Source: Quillaja saponaria
Taxonomy: Eukaryota > Streptophyta > Magnoliopsida > Fabales > Quillajaceae
Length of the DNA stretch: 64,000 nucleotides
Assembly: GCA_029379385.1 (NCBI GenBank)
Contig: CM055605.1
Span: 16,155,001-16,219,000, forward strand
Reading direction: 5' to 3'
A program made the translations under genes and the position numbers. The notes below the pieces were generated by a model, which was not told where the DNA came from, ran no database searches, and saw only the letters and a program-made list of their open reading frames with translations. Within the stretch, counting starts at the first letter, position 1. The number at the start of each line of letters is the position of its first letter. Shown in pieces: positions 36,893 to 47,373 of the stretch.

Positions 36893-37072
36893 TGTTAGAG
36901 TATAAATATAGATAGCTTAGTTAGTAGGTCAAATTTCCTTATTTATAGTTTCGTTATTTATATATAGTTGACTTACTTGTACTCCATACAATCTCATAGT
37001 ATAAATATATTATCTTGGTATAAAGAATTCTTATCCAATTCATCAAAACGTATCTTTCTTTTAGGTTTTACA
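36893..37072 (+). repeat. Copia 5' LTR (180 bp)
   Basis: It begins TGTTAGAGTATAAATATAG and ends TTTTACA, giving TGT...ACA ends directly before the primer-binding site. The length is normal for compact copia LTRs. Confidence 0.8.
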
Positions 37073-37084
37073 TGGTATCAGAGC
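37073..37084 (+). other. Copia primer-binding site
   Basis: TGGTATCAGAGC, a full match to the common plant site complementary to initiator tRNA-Met, directly after the LTR. Confidence 0.9.
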
Positions 37085-37371
37085 TTAGGGAGAGAAAACC
37101 CTAATTTTTATTTTCTGCTGTGTTTCTTTCCAGTGTGTCTCTCTATTGCTGTGTTTCATTCTAGCAGTACGACTATTGTCGTGTTCGAGAAGGTTGGGGT
37201 CGTGGATGTCCCTAGTGCACTTATTGTAACAGGCTGGGCCATACTAGGGAAAAGTGTTACCAACTGATTGGTTTTCCTAGTCCTACAGCTAACATTGTTC
37301 AGTCAACCAATTCAGTTGAAGTTTAACCATCTTAAGCAAGCATTTTAATATCTCATTATCAGCTACTAAAT

Positions 37372-40300
37372 ATGATAAGTTCCTACAGTATTAAGCTACC
37401 CAGCAATCTTCTCATGATAATTTTGTCACCTGCCTCTCTCAGACCTTTTCTGACACTTGGATTCTTGATTCTGATGCCCCTGATCATATATTTGGTAATC
37501 CTAAACTTTTTTCTAGTATTAGTAATCCATCATTGCTTTCCACTATCACTATAGCTAATGGTTCCACAACCATTGCTAATGGTATAGGTCAAGCTACAAC
37601 ATTATCTTCTTTACCTTTAGAGTCTATGCTTTATGTCCTATAATGTTCATTCAGTCTAATTTCTATTAGTCAATTGACTCGTTTTCTCAATTGTTCTGTC
37701 ACTTTCATTGATGATTCTTTTACTGTACAAGACCGACATACAGGACGAACGATTGGCACAGGGCATGAGTCACTGGGTCTCTACCATCTTACCATACTAC
37801 CTACATCTTCAGTGGCTTTCTCTACAGATGTGTTACCTACTCTCATTCACAGTTGATTGAGTCATCCTAGTCTATCCAAGCTTCAAAAGACGGTTCCTCA
37901 TTTTTCATCTCTGTCATCTTTAAATTGTGAGTCATGTCAGCTTGGCAAGCACACACGTGCTTTGTTTCCAAAGTATAGTCGTTTTAGAGCAGAGTTTCCC
38001 TTTCATCTTGTTCATACTGATTTTTGGGGTTCTAGTCGTGTTAGTTCATCTTTGAAATTTCAGTATTTTGTAACCTTTATAGATGACTATTCTCGTTACA
38101 TGTGGTTATTTTTAATGAAAAATCTTTCTGAGTTATTTTCTATATTCCAACAGTTTTGTGCTGAAATTAAAACACAATTTGGTATTTCTATTCGTATTTT
38201 GCATAGTGATAATGCACGTGAATACTTTTCTACATCATTTCAGCACTTTATGACATCTCAAGGTATGCTGCATCAATCATCTTGTTCTCACACCTCTCAA
38301 CAAAATAGAGTTGCTAAGTGCAAAAACAGACATTTAATTGAAACAGCTAGCACTCTATTACTTCATAGTCATGTTCCATTTCTGTTTTAGGGTGATGTTG
38401 TACTTACTACATGCTACCTTATTAATCACATGCCATCTTCTACATTGCATAACAAAATTCCATATTCTATCATCTTTCCTAATCATCCCTTATATTCACT
38501 TCTACTTCATATCTTTGGTTGCATTTTTTTTTTATCATTATCTAACACCTGGGCAAGATAAACTCTCTTCAAAATCAATTAAGTGCATCTTCTTGGGTTA
38601 TTGTCGCCTTCAAAAATGGTATAAATATTACTGTCTATATAAGAATCGTTACTTTACCTCCGCTAATGTCACATTTTTTAAGGAATCTTCATTCTTTCCC
38701 TCTACTATTCCCGAGTCACCTCTTATCTCTGAGGCTCTTCCAGTTCCTTATCTTGGACCAAATGACCACACATCATCTGTACCACTACCTGATCTTCCAG
38801 CAGACACTATTAATGTACCTAATGACTCACCTTCTGTACCAACGCCTTCCTTTGCCTCGGATCCTGCTTTGCCACCTATTTTATGAAGATGTATTTGTTC
38901 AACTCGTAATCCTTATCCTATTTATACTTTTTTGAGTTATCATCATTTATCTTCACCCTATTATGCATTTGTATCCTCTTTGTCTTCTATTTCTGTTCCA
39001 AAGTTCACCAATGATGCTCTTGCTCATCCTGGGTGGCGGCAGACTATGGTTAACGAATTGAACGCTTTACATACTAATAGTACTTAGGAACTAGTCTCTT
39101 TACCTTCTAGAAAATCCACTGTTGGATGTAAATAGGTATACACCATTAAAATTCACCCTGATGGTTCTATTGATCGCTTAAAGGTTAGATTGGTAGCAAA
39201 AAGCTACACTCAGGTCTATGGTGTGGATTATTCAAAAACTTTCTCTCCCATAGCCAAAATTACATGGTAACCTTGAAGAAGTCTTTATGGAGCAACCACT
39301 TGGTTTTATTGCTCTGGGGAGTTCGGTATGGTGTGTCTATTAAAAAAGTCTCTATATGGCTTAAAGCAATCTCTCAGAGCTTGGTTTGGTAGATTCAGTG
39401 AAGTTGTTCTTAGTTTTGGTCTTCAGAGGTGTACTATTGATCACTCAGTTTTCTATAAACATACATCTAATGGCAGAATTCTTTTAATTATATATGTGGA
39501 TGATATTATGATTATAAGTGATGATAATCATGGGATTCAGCAATTGAAATCATTCTTACAGTCTAAGTTTCAAACTAAAGACTTAGGACAGTTAAAATAC
39601 TTCTTGGGCATTAAGGTTGCGAGATCACAATTGGGGATTTGCCTTTCTCAAAGCAAGTATTGTCTGGATGTCTTAAGTGATATAGGTATGTTGGATTCCA
39701 AACCTGTAGACACTCCTATGGATCCTAACACCAAACTTGTACCGGATGAGGGGGAGCTACTAACAAATCCTGAGCAATACAGACGTCTTGTTGGTAAGCT
39801 GAATTATCTCACAATCACTAGACTAGATATTGCTTTTGCAACTAGTGTGGTTAGCCAATTTCTTTCTCAGCCTCGAACATCTCATTGGAATGCTGTTATT
39901 CATATCCTAAGATACCTTAAACCTGCACCTGGAAAGGGATTACTATATAAGAATCATGGGCACACTCTAGTTCGAGGACATGGTTGTGGTCATTCATTAG
40001 TCCATAAACATAATTCTACTCCAGTTCAAGGTTATAGCAATGCTGATTGAGTAGGCTCTCAATTAGACAAAAGATCTACTATAGGATACTGTATATTTCT
40101 AAGTGGAAATCTTGTTTCATGGAAAAGCAAAAAGTATACTGTTGTTGCAAGATCCAATGCTAAATCTGAATACAGGGCCATGACTCATACCACTGCTGAG
40201 TTAGTTTGGCTGAAAAATCTATTAGATGAACTTGGATTTCAGTACTCACAACCTATGAAGTTAGTATGTGATAATCAAGCTGCATCAAATCTAGTCTTTC

Positions 40301-40407
40301 ATGAACGAACAAAACATATAGAAGTTGATTGTCATTTCGTTCGTGAGAAGCTTATAGAAAATACAATCAAGACCACATATGCAAAATTAGAAGATCAGTT
40401 TAGGTAG
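37372..40407 (+). pseudogene. pol: Copia pol: protease remnant, integrase, RT, RNase H; decayed
   Basis: Protease remnant at about 37440 (DTWILDSDAPDHIFG, with the DSG site changed to DSD). GAG-pre-integrase and integrase run at 37740-38390: the HPSLSKLQ and CESCQLGKH zinc-binding block, HTDFWG, FIDDYSRYMWLF and LHSDNAREYFS. Integrase continues to 38700. RT starts near 39020 (WRQTMVNELNALHTN), is deleted internally near 39270, and resumes with KKSLYGLKQSLRAWFGRF, IIYVDDIMI and the RNase H start at 39328-40050. After a stop at 40048-40050 RNase H continues (GSQLDKRSTIGYCIFLSGN, SEYRAM, VCDNQAA, HFVREKL). An extra stretch of about 18 residues sits just before YSNAD (39970-40029). Several stops and frame changes mark it as dead. 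Confidence 0.9.
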
Positions 40408-40424
40408 GAGTTGGACTAAAAATC

Positions 40425-41551
40425 TACCAGATATAGATATGGAAGCTGCAGAGACATATGTTCTCCTAAATTGTAGTGAGATTGAACCATACATTGAGTA
40501 AGAATTTTTTAATTCACCTTTTAACTAATAACCAGCTAAATATAAATCATTCGTTTATACAAATTAATATCGCTTTTAACAGGAAATTTGATGGCATGTT
40601 GAGCGTCATCAATCCTCTTATCACTGCTCAACAAATTGAGAAGAAAAAGGAGAATGGTTTTTCAAAATGGATGAAACAACTTGTGAGTATGACACTTTAA
40701 TACATATTTATTACTAAACATTTTATGCTATTAATAAGATATAATTAATTATATTCTTTTAACTAATGATTTTTTAATTAAGCTCATGAGAATCGCATTG
40801 ACGATTCTCTCATACGAGATATGGCTTGTGGTCCTCAAATTATGTTAAATGTTACAATTCTTTCATCGTCAACGGATACAGGTTTCACACTAAGGATTAT
40901 GGGGAAAATAAGACAACAATGAACAGTGGTGTTTGTGTTTTAGGTAGTAACTGTGGTAATGATGTATTAGATTATTATGGGATAGTCGAAGAAATTTTAG
41001 AATTCACTTATCTAGGTGACAATAACAAGGTGGTTCTATTCAGATGTAAGTGGTTTGACCCGATTAATGGGGTTAGAAATGATAAAAAGTATGGAATTGT
41101 GGAAATCAATCACAAGTCCAAACTTCGGTCATTTGAGCCATTTATATTAGCTGAGCAAGCCCAACAAGTGTACTACACGAAATATCCAGCTTCAAAAAAT
41201 AAAGATAGGGTTGATTGGTGGGCTGCATGCAAAGTTAAAATCAAGGTGCATACTTCTGAGGTGTATATGGAGGAAGAAAATCATAATTACTATCAAAATG
41301 ATGTTGGAGCTACCTATTCGCCATTTAGATTCTAGTCTGATGAAATTGATGAACCAGTTGTCTTGTTTGACGGAGACATCGTGGAAGAAGTGAATCTGAA
41401 TGAGTTAACACCTCGTACTAAAAAAAGGATAAGAAATGAACTTCAAGAAAATGTTGATGTGGGTGATGATGATGATGATATAAATGATGAGGAAGATGAG
41501 GTAGAAGAGGCAGAATAACAATTAGAAAGTGATGATACATATAACATTTAA
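40425..41551 (+). pseudogene. tnp2 C-terminal remnant with DUF4216
   Basis: It starts mid-gene with DMEAAETYVLLNCSEIEPYI (40436-40497), then a piece ending ITAQQIEKKKENGFSKWMKQL (to 40682), an intron-like gap, then the DUF4216 domain at 40826-41335: FIVNGYRFHTKDYGENKTT, then VVLFRCKWFDP. A stop at 41333-41335 is followed by an acidic tail with (GAT)n runs and stops at 41516-41518 and 41549-41551. The transposase catalytic part (Transposase_21) is missing. It is homologous to 6660-7608 of the first CACTA element but clearly a different lineage. Confidence 0.85.
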
Positions 41552-41678
41552 AAAATTCTGCTGGTAATGTGTATGTTATGTCATTCAATATATTATTTGC
41601 CTTATGTTAATAGTTAAATTTTATTGTACGCCATTACAAATATATGTTATTATGTGTATACTGTTTGTATTTTAAAGT

Positions 41679-43448
41679 ATGCCACCACGGAGCCGCAAAC
41701 CTGCAGTGCCTACTAGAGTGTCAAGGAGTGACATACCAGAATCATTGTCTAGGAGGGAGTCTGTATCACCTATACTTCCTTCATCACCTAGGAGGGAGTC
41801 TATATCACCTATACTTCCTTCATCATCTAGGAAGGAGTCTGTATCACCTATACTTCCTCACCATCCACTTCACACACTATTTCTTCATCACCGGTTACTC
41901 CGGCCGAGAGTCCATCATTAGCCTCACATGATATTGACAGTGCAGATCCACGCCCTATCATCAGTATAGAGCCAGGAACAAATCCGTAAGTTATGCACTT
42001 ATTTTTTTTATAAATATATATATATATATTTGATTTCATTTTTTTTATCTAAATCTTTTATGTGTATGTAGTTAAAGGTTCCATCATCAACTATCACTCA
42101 TGAAATAGGCAGTGAAATTATTTCTCATATGCCTGGCCCAATAGCAACCTATAAATCATATCCTCAGGACGTTAAGGATTCACTTTTCGACTCATTTATG
42201 GTAAGATTTATGTATAATTAAAATTTGTATATGATGAATGTTATTTGCTAACTATTATATATTTTACTTTTCAGAGGAGATTTCATTTTGCATCTGAGTA
42301 TGATAGGTTTATGGCTCGCATTGTGTGGGAAAAGACTGCACAAGAACGATTAAATTCAACTACTTCATAATGCGAGAAATATGGCTAGGGTAAAAAGTAG
42401 ATCACAAAACCTATTAGATTGGAGAGAATTCGGTCCAGCAGCTATTTGATCTGAATATTTTAATGAGTTGTGTGAAACAACATGGAATACAGAGGAGTGG
42501 AAACACAAGTTGGCAGCTGCTATGGAAAAATCGAAGTTCAATGCCAGAGGCTAGTGTTCATGTTGGAGGTTCGCGCACATTCGTTTGTCATAAGGAGATT
42601 ATGTTAAACAAATAAATCATTTAATTACCAACTCATAATTTTTTAATGAAGGCATGTATAAGTTATGTTTATTTTGCAGGAAAAAGAGCTTAAACAACCT
42701 GTCCTATATAAGGAGTTATTTGACTGGACGCATAAGAAAAAGACAGGAGAGTTTATTTCTCAGCATTTACAAAATGTCAGCGTAAGTGTTAATCTTTAAA
42801 ATAAGTGATTATTTTTATATATTCAATGAAAATTTATATAACTTAAATTTTTTTGATTTATAGGAAGGGTATTCCGTTAAAGTTATTGAAAAATATGGAG
42901 AGGATGGAAGTTCCTTGTCTACTGAACTGGTTATAGATATGGATGCAATGGTTGTGTTATACTAGTTCAGCTAAAGAAGGGTTAGAGTTTATGGCTTTGG
43001 TCGTACCTCTTGACCCTTGTTATTTCACGTTCCTTATCTTCGGCCAGTGTTAGCTCACATCCAGCTAGTTTCATCATCTAGTGTGCCTATCTCAGAAGAA
43101 CATTTTTTAAATATCATGCGTACCGAGTTGCGCACTGAGGTTCAGACACAAAATCAAGAGATACGTAGTTATGTTGATAATGCGCTAAAGGTGTTGTGGA
43201 TGCGATTAAACAGTTGACAACTTCTTTCTCTCAATCATCTCTCGAGCACGTGGACATCAGAAAGGGAAAGCAAAAGGAAAATATAGACGACAAGCTGTAA
43301 GTTTTGTTTCAATTATGAAAAATAGAAACTAAGTAAAATATACAAATTTACTTATATAAATTTACTATGTTTTACTTATTAGGATGATAATGTTGAAGAT
43401 GAAGATGATGATGATGAATCTGATGAGGATCTTGGTGACGATGATTAA
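41679..43448 (+). pseudogene. Second gene of CACTA B (plant transposase, Ptta/En-Spm type)
   Basis: The first exon (41679-41985) starts MPPRSRKPAVPTRVSRSD and contains three 13-residue repeats RRESVSPILPSSP encoded by a 39-bp repeat, then after a probable frameshift near 41865 reads TPAESPSLASHDIDSADPRP and ends at a GTAAGT donor (41986). Later exons read PGPIATYKSYPQDVKDSLFD (about 42100-42198), RRFHFASEYDRFMARIVWEK (42276-42370), then pieces with WREFGPAAI, NELCETTWNTEEWKHKLAAA, ELFDWTHKKKTGEFIS and EGYSVKVIEKYGEDGSS. A C-terminal coiled-coil-like part and an acidic end reach a stop at 43446-43448. Stops near 42368 and 42448 break it. Products of this type assist the tnp2 transposase. Confidence 0.75.
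41751..41866 (+). repeat. 39-bp tandem repeat, three copies, in the CACTA B gene
   Basis: Units start at 41751, 41790 and 41829, each reading AGGARGGAGTCTRTATCACC and then TATACTTCCTTCATCAYCT. The frame is kept across units (13 residues). Confidence 0.9.
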
Positions 43449-43729
43449 GATGTATTTTCTTACTTAGTTTTTGGACAACGTTTTATTATCTAAGTGTACT
43501 TTTATTACATATTTGAATATGTTAAATGTTGAATGTGTCTAAAGTTAGTGGATATGTGTTGAAACTTGTTGAATATGTGTTGAAACGAGTTGATGTAATT
43601 TTCTTTTGTTAATGGAATGTGTTCATTATAGTTTGGTTTTTGAATTTATTGATGTTACATGGTCAAAACAGGTGTAAAAAATATGGAATAAATGAATTAA
43701 AATGCAATAAATATATTAAAAATTGTTAC

Positions 43730-44386
43730 ATTAGCGACAGAATAGTGACAATTTTGTGGACAGAATATGCACATTATATTTTCAGATTAGTGACAAATTT
43801 GTGACGGAATAGCGACGAAAATAAAGGATTTGTGACGGAAAATAAATTTCTTAATTAACTTAATTTTGTGACGGATTTGTGATAGTTTTTGTGACGGATT
43901 AAAATTTCTAAGTTTTACAATTTGCGACACATTTGCGACGGATGTAAATTTCTTAAGTTTTAAGATTGCGATAGATTTGCGACAGATTTGTGACGGAATT
44001 TTGCTAAGAAATTATGGCGGATTTGCGACGAAATTTTGATCTTAATTTGCGACAAATTCGCGAAGGATTTGCTATGGAAATAAAAATTGTTCATTGTAAA
44101 ATTTGCGAGGGATTTGCAATGGAATTTGTGATGGAATTTATTATCGTAATTTAACGATAGTTTTGTTTAATTTTGTTGGCGAATGATTTATTATGGAATA
44201 GCGACGAAATATTCCCGTCGCTATACATTTGTGACGGATTTACACCGAATTATTTTCGTTGCAAATTGCGTCGAGAAATTTACGATAGACATAATCGTCA
44301 GACAAATCTGTCACAAAGTTCATCGCAAATCCAATTTGCAAAGATTTACGACAAATTGTAATGGATTGAGACCGTCGCTAAACTGC
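43730..44386. repeat. CACTA B 3' subterminal repeat field
   Basis: About twenty copies of TTTGYGACGGA and its inverse (TCCGTCGCAAA type) lie in some 650 bases. Later copies near 44220-44350 are inverted. Short frames here (44173-44398) are repeat artefacts. Confidence 0.85.
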
Positions 44387-44403
44387 TTTTTTCTCTAGTA
44401 GTG
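44387..44403 (-). repeat. CACTA B 3' terminus
   Basis: TTTTTTCTCTAGTAGTG; the inverse CACTACTAGAGAAAAAA is a common plant CACTA terminus. No matching 5' copy is seen in the window. Confidence 0.78.
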
Positions 44404-45064
44404 CCATCTATATATCCAATTTTGATTGTACTTTCACTGTGTCACTTTTTTTTATCTAACTCAAAGTCGTTTTCTATAGTAACATTTTCTTTCTTTCTTC
44501 AGGTTAGCCCATTCCAAGTGGAAGAACAACGACAAGGAAAAAAGCAAACCCTATCTATAAAGAATCTTGTAAACATGTCATCAGCAATACTGTCTCATTG
44601 TTTTCTTCTTCTCTAGTTGTTTACATCACTACACACATGTAGATTTATGATATTAATTGGAATTTTTGGTACTTGGTTGCTGGTGTTGTAGTTTATGTTA
44701 AATGGATGGGATCTACGGATTGGCTTCTTGTTAATTGGCTGAAGTTTAGTCATACCAACTTGTGTTATGAAGTGCATATTTATTGTTGTAGAATTCTTGT
44801 CTAGTTCTTAAGGTTGCTGCTGCTTTATCTAGTTTTTTTTTTTTTTTGTGAAATAACTGAAGCACTACCTACCAGTCCATGGTTGGGTCGATAATGTTTT
44901 AAAAAATGAACATGAAATTACCAATGAACATTCCTGGTTGGTCGTACCAACCGTTTAGTTAGCTGGTAATTACTAACCAACCATGTGGTTGATTGGTATT
45001 AGCAACCTCAATTTTCCCTAACCCTATGGTTGGTCGGAAAGTCTTTAACGACCAACCTTAGCAA
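44404..45064 (+). other. CACTA A 3' remnant
   Basis: 44404-44860 has a short frame after an acceptor-like CTTTCTTCAG at 44498-44507 (VSPFQVEEQRQGKKQTLSI) that may be a last exon, followed by untranslated-like DNA. From 44865 to 45064 come the GGTTGGTCG/ACCAACC subterminal motifs that match the start of element A at 36225-36560. The terminus itself is missing. Confidence 0.55.
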
Positions 45065-45304
45065 GGGCTGTTACTTGGCTGGAAGGAGGAAAGGTAGGAG
45101 CTGTCACGGTTTAGGGAAAAAGGAGGAGTACAACTGGAAAAACAGCCCAAAATAGGGCTGCCAAGGCAGAGTTACTGCTCTTGCTGTCGTGGCCAGTCCC
45201 TAGCTGCCTTTAGCTCACACTCACACACAATCAATTGCAAAACAAGGAGGAACCAGGCTGCACAACAAGAGGGGAAGGGCTGGAATTTCTCGGCCAGCTA
45301 AGGA
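45065..45304 (-). repeat. Gypsy LTR remainder, minus strand
   Basis: On the minus strand this reads TTAGCTGGCCGAGAAATTCC and later GCCCTATTTTGGGCTG. These correspond to CTAGCTTGGCCGAGCCC (28776) and CCCCTATTTTGGGGCA (about 21687) in the Tekay LTRs. It is GC-richer than its surroundings. It fits as the continuation of the LTR at 34401-36198 across the CACTA nest. The assembly gap cuts it off. Confidence 0.5.
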
Positions 45305-45404
45305 NNNNNNNNNNNNNNNNNNNNNNNNNNNNNNNNNNNNNNNNNNNNNNNNNNNNNNNNNNNNNNNNNNNNNNNNNNNNNNNNNNNNNNNNNNNNNNNN
45401 NNNN
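45305..45404. other. Assembly gap (100 N)
   Basis: Exactly 100 unknown bases, a conventional placeholder length, so the true distance across it is not known. Sequence on the two sides belongs to different retroelements. Confidence 0.97.
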
Positions 45405-46250
45405 GAGAATAATATTTTACTCCTTACCAAAACTATTGAAGACAAAGACTTTGAGATTATTAATCTTATGAATAAGTTAGAGATGCAAAATAGTGTAGAT
45501 CCAAGTCTATAACCAACTTAATTCCCAGTTCAACTACTAATATCATTGTCATAAACAAAGGAAAAAAGAAAGGACACGATCACCAACACCATCAAAGCAC
45601 AATATGAATGATGTTCGTAAATTCATTTTTGTCCTCAAAGCCATACATAAGTGGATTGAAAATATGGAAAATGCTTCTAAGGTATCAACCTCCAAAGTTT
45701 AAACCAGGTTCATGGAAATGGAAGCCCAAACAACAAGTTGCTCATTTCGTTGAGACCTAATGAAAATGTTGGGATTTTAGGAGATCTTCTTATCAAGCAA
45801 TTTGTTCTATCTCTTAAAGAAACTATGTTCAATTGGTACATTGATTTGGAGTCTAAGTCAATGAGCAGTTGACAGCAGCTTAAAAGATATTTTCTCAACC
45901 AGTTCTCTGCAGTACTCGATGTATAGTCACTTTGATAAAGCTCACCAACACTAGATAATAGAGATATGTTGTCTGTAATTGACTACATCAACCGGTGAAG
46001 AGCATTAAGCTTAGATTGTAATAAGCGAGTATGAGAAATCTCTATGGTTGAAATGTGTACTCAACGCACGCATTGGGAGCTTCTATACATTCTTAAAGAA
46101 ATCAAGCCTCAAACATTGAAGAGCTTCCAACCTGAGTGCAATGACATGAAGCTAAGCATAGCGAGTCGTGAAAATTACAAAACCTCATGTGCCTGATTTA
46201 CGAAGCAAGTGGAAGATTGTAAAGAAAAGGGAAGTAAATAAAGGGGAAAT
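45405..46250 (+). pseudogene. gag: Gypsy gag remnant, second family
   Basis: It reads TIEDKDFEIINLMNKLEMQN (about 45435-45494), then in other frames YQPPKF and KPKQQVAHFVET-like pieces at 45685-45760, then GDLLIKQFVLSLKETMFNWY and IDLESKSMSS (45780-45870), then VIDYINR and RALSLDCNKRV (45975-46030), and ILKEIKP (46092-46112). This is the retrotransposon-gag domain of a Ty3-gypsy family common in dicots and distinct from the Tekay gag at 23820-25080. Multiple stops and frameshifts are present. No pol follows; the sequence passes straight to repeats and an LTR. Confidence 0.8.
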
Positions 46251-46299
46251 GAAACAAGTTTGGTGTTTTCCTATAACTTGAATAATCGTTAACTTAAAG

Positions 46300-46580
46300 A
46301 TGACCAGTACTCCTTAATACAAGTTTAAATTGTTAAAGGTTCCCAAAAAAAAAAAAAATACTCCTTGATATAAGTATAAATTGGCAACAATTTTTTTAAT
46401 AATAATAAAAAAAGAAACACACTAATACTCCTTGATATGAGTATAATTGACAACGGTTTCCAAAAAAAACAATATTCATTTATAAAAGTTTAATTATCAA
46501 CGATTCCTAAAAAGAAGCATCAATACTCCTTGATATGAGTCTAAAGTTCCAACAATTACAGAAAAAAAAAAAAAAAAAAA
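46300..46580 (+). repeat. Degenerate tandem repeat with ACTCCTTGATATRAGTATAA core
   Basis: ACTCCTTGATATRAGTATAA or close variants recur at about 46302, 46362, 46425 and 46526, with a weaker copy near 46470, spaced roughly 50-65 bases and separated by A-rich runs. The array ends in a 27-base A run at 46561-46587. Confidence 0.8.
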
Positions 46581-46624
46581 AAAAAAACAACAACAACAAC
46601 ACTACTTTGGTACGAGTATAAAAT

Positions 46625-47020
46625 ATCTCAAAGATCAAAATCCCTCAGCACAAAGTGAAACTACTCAAAATTTCAAAATTCCTCAACAGAAATTGAAACT
46701 GCTTCAGAACTTTAAGATTCCTCAGCACAAATAGAAATTGCTCCAAATATTCAAACTTCCTCAGCACAAACAGAAATTACTTTTAAACTTCAAGATTTGT
46801 CACCATGAATAGAAACTACTCCAAATCTCCAAAGCTTCAAAATTCCCCAGGCCTGAAGTGAAACTACTCCAAGCTTCAAAGTTTATCAACACGAAATGAA
46901 ACTTCTCCAAGTTTCAAGATTTCTTAGTACGAAGTAAAATTGCTTCAAATCTTTAAGTTTTCTTGGGACAACATCAAATTGCCTTAAATTCTCGAATGTT
47001 TCCTTGGCACGAATTAAAAC
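46625..47020 (+). repeat. Degenerate tandem repeat, about 43-bp unit, nine or so copies
   Basis: The unit is about CAAGATTCCTCAGCACAAA followed by TGAAACTGCTCCAAATTT. Copies begin near 46638, 46682, 46720, 46758, 46792, 46840, 46882, 46920 and 46985. Units have diverged from each other by perhaps a quarter of their bases, so the array is old. It lies between gag and the following LTR. Confidence 0.8.
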
Positions 47021-47373
47021 TTTTTCCTAAAAAAAAAAAACATTGCATTACTCCTTGCCCAGACAAGTACTGTGCATGGCTTATAATAAATGTATATTTT
47101 GAACTACATCATGACTTGATTACTATTTTAGCACGTAGGCAATTCAAAATATTATTTTAGGTTCAATCTAATTATAAAAAAAAAATGTTATTCTAAAAGT
47201 AGATCCATGTACAAGGATATGAACTGATGCCCATGTAAGAAGTCGATCACATGTCCAAAGATATCAAAAAAAATAAAAGGTGAAAATATTCAAGTCACAA
47301 AATACCTAATACTTTAATATAAACAATTATTGCATGGCGAACATGGGCAAAGTCAAGTTTTGAAGTAGGGCCA
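47021..47373 (+). other. Internal tail of the second gypsy remnant
   Basis: No coding domain is seen. It ends with a purine-rich GAAGTAGGGCCATT (47360-47373), a plausible degraded polypurine tract directly before a TGTAGGCACTAAAA head. Confidence 0.45.

Larger units (their letters stand above)
36893..40405 (+). mobile_element. Ty1-copia retrotransposon, 3' end deleted
   Basis: It has a short 5' LTR (36893-37072), a perfect initiator-tRNA primer site, and a pol reading from the protease region through integrase, RT and RNase H. No 3' LTR or polypurine tract follows: the reading stops at about 40405 and the next sequence is CACTA tnp2 C-terminal coding DNA. Gag is largely missing. It therefore lost both the start of its coding region and its 3' end. 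Confidence 0.85.
40408..44403 (+). mobile_element. CACTA element B, 5' part deleted
   Basis: It ends TTTTTTCTCTAGTAGTG at 44387-44403, the inverse of a CACTACTAGAGAAA-type terminus, preceded by a strong subterminal repeat field. Inside are the C-terminal part of a tnp2 gene (DUF4216) and a second transposase-associated gene. Everything upstream of the tnp2 C-terminus, including the 5' terminus, is absent, and the left edge abuts the copia element directly. The CCA after 44403 has no visible partner. Confidence 0.8.
36199..45064 (+). mobile_element. CACTA element A, interrupted and 3'-truncated
   Basis: It starts CACTACAAGAAAAATGAG at 36199 after AAA (36196-36198). Its subterminal region (36225-36560) has repeated inverted motifs ACCGACCAACT and TTAGTCGGTAAA. 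The same motif type returns at 44875-45060 (GGTTGGTCGGAAAG, AACGACCAACC), marking its 3' subterminal region. Neither the expected TTTTCTTGTAGTG terminus nor a second AAA duplication is found before the LTR-like DNA at 45065, so the 3' end is deleted. Between the two ends lie a copia element (36893-40405) and a second CACTA remnant (to 44403). Confidence 0.7.

Noticed and set aside
38338..38935. Open frames overlapping the copia integrase in other frames
   Set aside because: The integrase and linker reading in the main frames explains the sequence; parts of these frames coincide with frameshifted copia coding and are not separate genes.
44173..44398. Overlapping open frames of 60-70 codons
   Set aside because: They are made of the GCGACGGA subterminal repeats of CACTA B and have no independent coding signature.
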